From Halothece sp964463655 (GTDB lineage: Bacteria; Cyanobacteriota; Cyanobacteriia; Cyanobacteriales; Rubidibacteraceae), in the NCBI GenBank assembly GCA_964463655.1, contig CAYXDG010000125.1:1-5340 (forward strand): a DNA stretch of 5,340 nt. The letters are read 5' to 3'. Shown here piece by piece: positions 1-4,765 of this stretch. The position numbers and the translations under genes were made by a program. Position 1 is the stretch's first letter. Each line of letters opens with the position of its first letter. The notes under the pieces are model-generated. The model saw nothing but the letters and a program-made list of their open reading frames with translations. It was not told the origin of the DNA and made no database searches.

Positions 1-378
1 GTAACCTTCTCAGGTGGAGAACCTTTCTGGCAAGCACCAGCCCTTACTGAATTAGCAAAACGAGTGAAAGCCAAAGCATTAAACGTAATGTCCTTTAGTG
101 GGTTCACCTTACAAGCGTTACAATCCCCACAAGCGCCACCGAGCGCCACAGAACTTTTACAAGAACTGGATTTACTCGTTGATGGTCCCTACCTCTCTTC
201 ACAAGCCATTAATGAACCAGACTCTTTGGTTTCTTCTCGTAATCAGCAAGTGCGCGTTTTTAACCCAGAATTACAAGATCAATTAGATTGGGCAAGCGAT
301 CAAATAGAAGTCCATATCTTAAAAGATGGAAGACGAATTATTACAGGTTATCGCGGTTATCAAATGTTTGAAGATTAA
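1..378 (+). CDS. NrdG-like radical SAM / 4Fe-4S single-cluster protein, C-terminal part (left edge truncated)
   Basis: The reading frame is open from base 1 to the TAA at 376-378, giving the last 125 residues. It begins with VTFSGGEPFWQ; the SGGEP motif is the SAM-contacting segment of radical SAM enzymes. It continues with NVMSFSGFT and then LLVDGPY, an order typical of the NrdG-like activase family (activators of anaerobic ribonucleotide reductase and related small radical SAM proteins). The CxxxCxxC motif that holds the 4Fe-4S cluster would lie upstream, outside the window. The GTG at 64 and later ATGs are internal, because homology-like sequence continues to the left edge. Many cyanobacteria carry such a gene annotated only as a 4Fe-4S single-cluster domain protein, so the substrate is uncertain. 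Family is fairly sure; a true NrdG role is not shown, since no nrdD is visible. Confidence 0.8.
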   Translation, partial: VTFSGGEPFWQAPALTELAKRVKAKALNVMSFSGFTLQALQSPQAPPSATELLQELDLLVDGPYLSSQAINEPDSLVSSRNQQVRVFNPELQDQLDWASDQIEVHILKDGRRIITGYRGYQMFED

Positions 379-387
379 TCATTAATA

Positions 388-413
388 ATGGTAGGGTTTG
401 CCTTGCCCACCAT
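388..413. repeat. Imperfect intergenic stem-loop after the radical SAM gene
   Basis: ATGGT plus GGG (388-392, 394-396) pair with CCC plus ACCAT (406-408, 409-413). This gives an 8-bp stem with A393 bulged and a 9-base loop. It starts 10 bases after the stop codon. No T-run follows on the + strand, so it is a poor intrinsic terminator. The GTAGGG...GCCCACC pattern resembles short palindromic repeats common between cyanobacterial genes. It may stabilise the 3' end of the upstream mRNA. Confidence 0.4.
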
Positions 414-501
414 CAACAAATAAATATTACAAATTTATGGTACGCTGTGTCTTGTGAAATTTTCTGATGCTGGACATTGCTCAACGAAGAACCAATAACA
501 A

Positions 502-1098
502 ATGACCAATGACTCTTTAATTATTTTTACTCGCTATCCTGAATCAGGAAAAACCAAAACTCGATTAATTCCAGCTTTAGGGGAAGAAGGTGCAGCCAAT
601 TTACAAAAAAGATTAACTGAATACACGGTAACAGAAGCGAGTCAATTATCTGTTAATGTGCGAGTTTACTTTTCAGGTGGCAATGAAACCTTAATGCGGG
701 ATTGGCTCGGAAATGACTATGAATATTATCCTCAAAGTCAAGGAGACTTAGGAGAAAAATTAATTGCAGCTTTAGCAGAAAGTTTCACCAAATATGTTGA
801 AAAAATCGTAATTATTGGTATCGATTGCCCAGATTTAGATGCCACTTTAATCAATCAAGCGTTTAAAGAATTAACCGATCATGATGTAGTCTTGGGACCA
901 GCAGAAGATGGGGGGTATTATTTAATAGGTTTACGTTCTTTTGTTCCTGAATTATTTCAAGGGATTCAGTGGGGAACTGATGTCGTTTTTAAGCAAACTA
1001 TTGCGATCGCACAAACAAAAGAGTTAAAGATCAGTTATCTTCCGACTTTCAATGATATTGATACACCAGAGGACTTAAAAAAATGGATGATTGAATGA
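502..1098 (+). CDS. TIGR04282-like (DUF2064) glycosyltransferase, rSAM/selenodomain-associated transferase 1
   Basis: This 198-residue protein has the GT-A-like nucleotide-sugar transferase fold of the DUF2064/TIGR04282 family, at the usual length. Visible motifs are FTRYPESGKTKTRL at residues 9-22 (the basic nucleotide-binding loop at the N-terminus), GIDCPDL at 106-112, LGPAEDGGYYLIGL at 131-144 and LPTFNDIDTPEDL at 180-192. Database annotation links the family to arsenosugar biosynthesis clusters with a radical SAM/selenodomain protein and a TIGR04283 partner; the partner is the next gene, 100 bases downstream. The ATG at 502 gives the family N-terminus directly. Only a weak purine-rich stretch (GAAGA near 486) precedes it. 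Donor sugar and acceptor are unknown, and no ArsM-like methyltransferase or ArsS-like radical SAM gene lies in the window. A cytosolic location is expected, as no signal or membrane segment is seen. Confidence 0.88.
   Translation: MTNDSLIIFTRYPESGKTKTRLIPALGEEGAANLQKRLTEYTVTEASQLSVNVRVYFSGGNETLMRDWLGNDYEYYPQSQGDLGEKLIAALAESFTKYVEKIVIIGIDCPDLDATLINQAFKELTDHDVVLGPAEDGGYYLIGLRSFVPELFQGIQWGTDVVFKQTIAIAQTKELKISYLPTFNDIDTPEDLKKWMIE
1003..1010. repeat. HIP1 octamer GCGATCGC (first of four)
   Basis: The palindrome GCGATCGC occurs here and at 1588-1595, 2177-2184 and 5333-5340. It is the highly iterated palindrome HIP1 of many cyanobacterial genomes and is the main sequence-level pointer to the host phylum. 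There is none between 2185 and 5332, a stretch that includes rpmB, the IscB locus and most of the visible glyA. Confidence 0.85.
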
Positions 1099-1198
1099 AG
1101 TAGAGACGTTTCAGGGAAATTATTAATTCCTTTTCAGCAGATTCTTAGATAAAGATGTCATCGTCGAAGAGATATGATAATAATCAAAAGAACAGAGA

Positions 1199-1876
1199 AT
1201 GAACTTGATTAAACTCTCTGTGATTATTCCTGTATTGAATGAGGCAAACACGATCGCGCCCACCCTCGAAAAGCTGCAAAACCCTTCTTTAGAGGTAATT
1301 TTAGTGGATGGAGGCAGTACAGATAACACAGTAGAAATTGCACAAAAAGCAGGATTTAAAACTATTTTATCTCCTGAATTAGGTCGCGCAATCCAGATGA
1401 ATTTGGGCGCAAAATATGCTACAGGAGAAACATTACTCTTTTTACACGCAGATACCAAACTGCCTGATCATTATTTCCATCTAATTCAACAAACTCTCTC
1501 TCACCAAGATACGATCGCGGGTGCATTTTACTTGAAAATTAATAGCCCTCATCCTTTACTGAGAGTTATTGAAAAAGGAGTTAATGGGCGATCGCGCTTT
1601 TTGCAAATGCCCTATGGTGATCAAGGAATTTTCTTAAAAAAAGAAACCTTTGAAAAACTTGGTGGTTTTCCAGACATCCCCCTAATGGAAGATTTTCAAT
1701 TGATGCTCAATCTCAAAAAAAGAGGAAAAATTCGCATTGCAAAAGGCAAAGTCATTACCTCTGCAAGGCGCTGGGAAAAGTTGGGCGTACTTAAAACAAC
1801 CCTCCTCAATCAGATCATTATCCTTGGATATTTTTGGGGCGTTTCTCCACAGCACTTAAAGCAATGGTATCGCTGA
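1199..1876 (+). CDS. TIGR04283-like family 2 glycosyltransferase, rSAM/selenodomain-associated transferase 2
   Basis: This is a 225-residue GT2-type enzyme. The N-terminal strand LSVIIPVLNEA (residues 6-16) and VDGGSTDNT (36-44) form the nucleotide-binding part of the GT-A fold. FLHADT (81-86) holds the metal-binding aspartate. PYGDQGIF (138-145) and PLMEDFQL (161-168) supply the acceptor-side acidic residues, and SARRWEKLG (188-196) is typical of the TIGR04283 subgroup. The C-terminal segment LLNQIIILGYFWGV (202-215) is hydrophobic and may lie against the membrane. The ATG at 1199 follows AGAGA. An AT-rich TATGATAATAAT at 1173-1184 could be a -10 region, but no good -35 is seen, so co-transcription with the gene at 502 is equally possible. 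The substrate is unknown; arsenosugar-type glycolipid synthesis is inferred from family pairing only. Confidence 0.88.
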   Translation: MNLIKLSVIIPVLNEANTIAPTLEKLQNPSLEVILVDGGSTDNTVEIAQKAGFKTILSPELGRAIQMNLGAKYATGETLLFLHADTKLPDHYFHLIQQTLSHQDTIAGAFYLKINSPHPLLRVIEKGVNGRSRFLQMPYGDQGIFLKKETFEKLGGFPDIPLMEDFQLMLNLKKRGKIRIAKGKVITSARRWEKLGVLKTTLLNQIIILGYFWGVSPQHLKQWYR

Positions 1877-1884
1877 ACTAAAAA

Positions 1885-1911
1885 GAAGCACCTAGTTAAT
1901 CTAGATGCTTC
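1885..1911. terminator. Bidirectional intrinsic terminator between convergent genes
   Basis: GAAGCA-CTAG (1885-1890, 1892-1895) pairs with CTAG-TGCTTC (1901-1904, 1906-1911) across a 5-base loop with one C/A mismatch. On the minus strand, the hairpin is followed by TTTTT (complement of 1880-1884), a good intrinsic terminator for the tRNA-Glu transcript. On the + strand it is followed by TCTTTCT, a weaker tail that would stop the glycosyltransferase transcript ending at 1876. Confidence 0.8.
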
Positions 1912-1921
1912 TCTTTCTGAG

Positions 1922-1994
1922 TACCCCCAAGGGAATTCGAATCCCTGTCGCCTCCGTGAAAGGGAGGTGTCCTAGGCCTCTAGACGATGGGGGC
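1922..1994 (-). tRNA. trnE: tRNA-Glu (anticodon UUC)
   Basis: Read on the minus strand, the 73-nt gene starts GCCCCCATCG at 1994 and ends with the discriminator A at 1922. The acceptor arm is GCCCCCA against TGGGGGT, with a G-U first pair. The anticodon arm is CCTCC-CTTTCAC-GGAGG, giving anticodon TTC. The T arm carries GATTCGAAT. The 3' CCA is not encoded and must be added after transcription. The sequence is close to cyanobacterial and plastid tRNA-Glu. In these organisms glutamyl-tRNA also feeds 5-aminolevulinate synthesis (heme and chlorophyll) through GluTR, in addition to translation. It has its own promoter about 23 bases upstream and a terminator just downstream, so it is probably a single-gene transcript. 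Confidence 0.97.
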
Positions 1995-2016
1995 TTGCTT
2001 TCCTCAGTCCTTTATT

Positions 2017-2045
2017 AATCTAACGTAGAATTTCAGGACTGTCAA
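2017..2045 (-). promoter_or_regulatory. sigma70-type promoter of tRNA-Glu
   Basis: On the minus strand, a perfect -35 box TTGACA (2045-2040) is followed by a 17-base spacer and TAGATT (2022-2017) as the -10 box. The predicted start near 2010 leaves a leader of about 16 bases before the mature tRNA 5' end at 1994. The box quality and spacing fit a strong constitutive tRNA promoter. Confidence 0.8.
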
Positions 2046-2087
2046 CAAGTGTGAGCACAAAAGTCTCAAATTTTTTGGGAGTAACCG

Positions 2088-2633
2088 CTAAGGGAGACCC
2101 TGACGGAGTTTTGAGAGTTGCTTTTGCGCCTTCGGGTCAAGGGAATTAAATAAAAAGCGACCTTGAGACTTTTGGCGCGATCGCTGCTTGCTTCTGGTTT
2201 TACGCTTAGCAGAGTTGACATCGAGTTCTAATTGTCTAGCAGAAAGCCACTCCGCACCATAACCAGAAACTGTCAATTGTTGGGCGCGGTCAGAAGTCGC
2301 TACAACGAGGCGCTGCTGAACCATTTTTCCTTGACGGGAATTATTTGCACAAAATTTTTCAATATAAGTGTCAGCCGTTTCACCATAAGCGGTATAGCAA
2401 ACTGATAAATAATGGGTGGGGGTTTCTCGGAATTTCGGCGTTGTTTGAAAATGAGCATCAAACACAATTTCGGTTTCATAGCCTCGACTTGCCGAATAAT
2501 TGATTAAAACTTCAACTAGACAGTCACGGGCCGTTTCTAAGTTTTGCTCTCGTAAAGACTTGAGTTGCGACCAAGCGCCTATAATGTTGTAGCCATCGAC
2601 TAATAAAACAGGGGAAGCAATGAGTGAAGACAT
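2088..2633 (-). CDS. YacP/Rae1-like NYN-domain ribonuclease
   Basis: This 181-residue protein has a PIN-like NYN fold of the YacP (DUF901) family. Motifs include LLVDGYNIIGAW (residues 10-21, D13 being the first metal-binding acid), IVFDAH (56-61), YGETADTYIEK (83-93) and VATSDRAQQL (111-120), which together supply the acidic cluster of a metal-dependent nuclease. Residues 142-157 are strongly basic (AKRKTRSKQRSRQKSQ) and could bind RNA. In Bacillus subtilis the family member Rae1 cuts mRNA in the ribosomal A site; the same role here is inferred, not shown. The ATG at 2633 is used because the conserved domain begins a few residues later; no clear Shine-Dalgarno sequence precedes it. It is divergent from rpmB across 148 bases. 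No convincing terminator follows, so some transcripts may read on towards tRNA-Glu. Confidence 0.87.
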   Translation of the reverse strand: MSSLIASPVLLVDGYNIIGAWSQLKSLREQNLETARDCLVEVLINYSASRGYETEIVFDAHFQTTPKFRETPTHYLSVCYTAYGETADTYIEKFCANNSRQGKMVQQRLVVATSDRAQQLTVSGYGAEWLSARQLELDVNSAKRKTRSKQRSRQKSQGRFLFNSLDPKAQKQLSKLRQGLP

Positions 2634-2738
2634 GATTTTGCATTAAATTCATCTAAAAGGACAAGTGGTATGAAAATTCGTCAGCGTATTTCCTCATGAT
2701 AATCTGAATTTAATTCACCTGTCTCTACTTTGAAAGAT

Positions 2739-2747
2739 TGGTATCAT
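2739..2747 (+). promoter_or_regulatory. Candidate extended -10 promoter of rpmB
   Basis: TGGTATCAT at 2739-2747 fits an extended -10 element (TGn followed by TATCAT). The -35 position (about 2719-2724, CTGTCT) is poor, as expected when an extended -10 compensates. A start near 2754 would leave a leader of about 28 bases containing the GGAG ribosome binding site. No other promoter-like pair stands out in the 148-base divergent gap. Confidence 0.4.
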
Positions 2748-2781
2748 AGAGAGCGAATTGTTTATTTGGAGAAACTTGTCT

Positions 2782-3018
2782 ATGAGTCGTCGTTGTCAAC
2801 TCACTGGTAAAAAAGCGAACAATGCTTTTGCGATTTCCCACTCTCACCGCAGAACGAAAAAGCAACAGCACGTCAACTTGCAAACCAAGCGCTTATGGTG
2901 GTCAGAAGGAAATCGTTGGGTGAAGCTAACGGTTTCCACCAAAGCCATCAAAACCTTACAAAAGAAAGGTTTACAAAAAATGGCTGATGAAATGGGAATT
3001 AATCTCAATAAATTTTAG
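2782..3018 (+). CDS. rpmB: 50S ribosomal protein L28 (bL28)
   Basis: The 78-residue basic protein begins MSRRCQLTGKKANNAF and continues with HSHRRTKKQQHVNLQ, RLWW and the C-terminal KGLQKMADEMGINL. All are hallmarks of bL28, at the usual cyanobacterial length. It is a component of the large ribosomal subunit. The ATG at 2782 is chosen over an upstream in-frame TTG at 2758 because GGAG at 2768-2771 is well spaced for it and the family N-terminus starts there. The C-terminus is complete, so the IscB locus that follows has not damaged the gene. No T-tailed hairpin is seen immediately after the stop, so transcription may continue into the structured RNA region downstream. Confidence 0.96.
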   Translation: MSRRCQLTGKKANNAFAISHSHRRTKKQQHVNLQTKRLWWSEGNRWVKLTVSTKAIKTLQKKGLQKMADEMGINLNKF

Positions 3019-3074
3019 CTGGTCACGAAGAAGCCGTTTGTAAAAATCTAAACAAACCTCTACAAGGTTGGTTG

Positions 3075-3300
3075 AAGTTGGAAAACTTACGAACGTGCAG
3101 ATAAGCGTGGTAAGTCCTGTAAAAAGGCACGCTACGTTAAATTGGTCACTACACCCAAGTGTGAACCCCAGCACTTGGCTCTGTAGGCTATGAATTAAAC
3201 TTAGAGCGAAGGTTTATCAGCTCGTGTTCTAGCCGTAAAAAGCCTTTTTAACATTATCGAGAGCCTCCCTAACTGTTTTTCAGATTGGCTTAAGAAGCCA
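3075..3300 (+). ncRNA. Probable omega RNA (HEARO RNA) scaffold of IscB; 5' guide part not delimited
   Basis: IscB nucleases use a guide RNA encoded directly upstream of the gene, the guide at its 5' end coming from DNA outside the element. This gap has no coding sequence but is rich in stems. AAGTT/AACTT caps a GGAA tetraloop (3075-3088). AACGT plus AGCGTG (3092-3096, 3104-3109) pairs with CACGCT plus ACGTT (3128-3138). CTACA plus CCAAGTGT (3149-3153, 3155-3162) pairs with GCACTTGG plus TGTAG (3171-3178, 3182-3186). TAAACTT (3196-3202) pairs with AGGTTTA (3210-3216). A GTAAAAA/TTTTT-AC stem spans 3235-3252. TGGCTT/AAGCCA (3286-3300) ends 10 bases before the iscB ATG. AGGCT (3185-3189) may pair with AGCCT (3262-3266) to close a multibranch core. 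Length and position fit the family. The true 5' end and guide (probably within about 3045-3075) are guesses. Confidence 0.7.
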
Positions 3301-3310
3301 CTAAAATACC

Positions 3311-4592
3311 ATGTCCAATTATGTTTTTGTTATTGACCAGAAAAAAACACCCCTAAAACCAGTTTATCCCAAAAGAGCAAGACAATTACTTACTTCTGGT
3401 AAGGCTGCTGTCTTCAGACTTTTTCCATTTACTCTCATTCTTAAAAAAGAAGTGCCTAATCCTGATATCCATTCGTTAACTCTCAAGATTGACCCTGGCT
3501 CTAAAGTAACAGGTTTTGCTTTAGTCACGGACAGAGGAGAAGTAGTTTGGAGAATGCAACTAGAGCATCGTGGAGCTATCATCAAAAAATGCCTAGAGCA
3601 AAGACGAGCGTTAAGAAGACAGCGACGTTCTAAACTACGTTATCGACAGCCTCGATTTTTGAATCGTCAGCGTCAAGAGGGGGGGGTTACCACCTTCTTT
3701 GATGCACAGAGTCCAGACAACAGAGACTTGGGTGAAAAGACTGATTAAGTTCTGTCCAGTCCCAGAAATCTGGATCGAAAAAGTTAAGTTTGATACCCAA
3801 TTCATGGAGAATCCTGAGATTAGTGGTAAAGAGTACCAGCAAGGAACATTACAAGGATATACAGTAAGGGAATACCTTTTAGAAAAGTGGTCTCGTAGGT
3901 GTTCCTATTGCCAAAAAGAAAATGTTCCTCTTCAAGTTGAGCATATACATCCTAAGTCGAAAGGAGGAAGCAATCGAATTAGCAACCTTTGTCTGGCTTG
4001 TGAAAAGTGTAACCAGAAGAAGGGAGACAAGTCCATTGAGAACTTCTTGGAAAAGAAGCCAACTCTTTTGAAGAGTGTCCTTAAGCAAGCGAAAAGTCCT
4101 CTTAAAGACGCATCTGCGGTTAATGCGACTCGCAATAAAATCGTTGAGGTAATGTCTCAGCATTCCTCAGTTATAACAGCAACGGGAGCGCAAACCAAGA
4201 TGAATCGAGTTCGTTTGGGATTACCCAAACAACATTGTTTAGATGCAGCTTGTGTTGGAGAGGTTGAGACCTTAACCATTCTCTCCCATCAACCACTAAT
4301 GGTAACTGCCACTGGCACAGGAGGAAGACAAAAATGTCAAACTAATAAATATGGATATCCCATCAAGCATCGTCCTTTGAGACCAATTCAAGGCTTTCAA
4401 ACAGGAGATGTCGTACAAATTGATATCCCCAAAGGAAAAAATCAAGGTCAATGGACAGGACGATTGTGTCCTTTTTCAGACGGAAACTGTGAGATTTACC
4501 CGAAAAGTCGTAAAAGACTAGGAACTAAATTATCTTATGTTTCAAGAGTGGTTCACCAGAAAGATGGCTATAAATACAAACATTATGCTTAG
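3311..4592 (+). pseudogene. iscB: IscB RNA-guided HNH/RuvC endonuclease, interrupted by one frameshift in a G8 tract
   Basis: The first frame runs 3311-3748 and the second takes over from 3684 to the TAG at 4590-4592. Removing one G from the run at 3679-3686 gives a continuous 426-residue IscB, the usual size for compact IscBs. Domains in composite numbering: PLMP-like N-terminus (about 1-50, with PLKPVYPKRARQLL); RuvC-I IDPGSK with catalytic D61; arginine-rich bridge RRALRRQRRSKLRYR (98-112); RuvC-II IWIEKVKFD with E156; HNH with zinc pairs CSYC (197-200) and CEKC (230-233) and catalytic H211 in VEHIHP; RuvC-III KQHCLDAA with H308 and D311; then a C-terminal target-interaction region (TGDVVQIDIPKGK). 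All key residues are present. At the break, the family's EGWLPPSL is restored as EGGLPPSL. Unshifted translation stops at residue 145, losing RuvC-II, HNH and RuvC-III. Recent decay, slippage-controlled expression or a sequencing error are all possible. Confidence 0.9.
3679..3686 (+). repeat. Homopolymer G8 tract at the iscB frameshift
   Basis: Eight consecutive G follow GA at 3677-3678. The upstream frame reads E-G-G-V-T-T from here; the downstream frame reads G-L-P-P-S-L-M-H, the expected IscB continuation. Seven or ten G would join the frames. The family normally has a Trp codon (TGG) at this point, so a T-to-G change that joined two G runs, together with a one-base gain, would explain the tract. 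Such runs slip during replication. Confidence 0.9.
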
Positions 4593-4669
4593 AAAATTAT
4601 TAAAATAACTAACTTTGTAAAGTAATGTCTAAGAATTTATTTACTGTTAAAAGCCCTGAAAAAAAACAT

Positions 4670-4698
4670 TTGTCATTTTTGTTACATTATCATAGGAT
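4670..4698 (+). promoter_or_regulatory. Candidate sigma70 promoter of glyA
   Basis: TTGTCA (4670-4675) and TAGGAT (4693-4698) are separated by exactly 17 bases. The predicted start near 4705 leaves a leader of about 60 bases before the GTG at 4766. It lies beyond the iscB stop, so glyA has its own promoter and does not depend on transcription through the IscB locus. Confidence 0.55.
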
Positions 4699-4765
4699 AT
4701 CAGTGGATCAATCAACTTGCGCTAAAGTAGCAAAAGAGAACTCAACCAATAGGAAACAGAAAACA

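Larger units (their letters stand above)
3019..4669 (+). mobile_element. IscB/omega RNA element inserted between rpmB and glyA (outer limits only)
   Basis: An RNA-guided nuclease gene with its upstream non-coding RNA sits between two housekeeping genes. This layout is typical of IS200/IS605-related ISC elements and of their tnpA-less derivatives. The coordinates are outer limits: the left end must lie after the rpmB stop (3018) and before the first scaffold hairpin (about 3075). The right end lies after the iscB stop (4592) and before the glyA promoter (4670). A small palindrome ACTTTGTAAAGT at 4612-4623 could be part of the right end. No Y1 transposase gene fits in the remaining space, so the element cannot move by itself. 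Exact ends need an empty-site comparison. Confidence 0.55.

Noticed and set aside
1100..1110. GTAGAGACGTT, resembling half of a common cyanobacterial palindromic repeat
   Set aside because: The partner arm is absent, so it cannot be called a repeat unit on this evidence.
1123..1458. Minus-strand open frame of 111 codons over the TIGR04283-like gene
   Set aside because: It overlaps a clearly coding GT2 gene on the other strand and shows no recognisable domain.
2758..2781. Upstream TTG start extending rpmB by eight residues
   Set aside because: bL28 begins MSRRCQLTGKK and the GGAG ribosome binding site is spaced for the ATG at 2782.
3671..3748. Programmed +1 ribosomal frameshifting at the G8 tract
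   Set aside because: No slow codon, stop codon or stimulatory hairpin is visible at the site; slippage, mutation or base-calling error is simpler.
3879..4163. Minus-strand open frames inside the HNH part of iscB
   Set aside because: The + strand encodes the conserved HNH domain here; the reverse frames are shadows.
3235..4657. Similar strings GTAAAAAGCCT (3235) and GTTAAAAGCCCT (4646) as element end repeats
   Set aside because: The match is short, AT-rich and imperfect, and the left copy lies well inside the RNA scaffold, not at an end.
3019..4669. CRISPR array or Cas9 locus
   Set aside because: There are no regularly spaced direct repeats, and the protein lacks a REC lobe; its PLMP-like start and size fit IscB.
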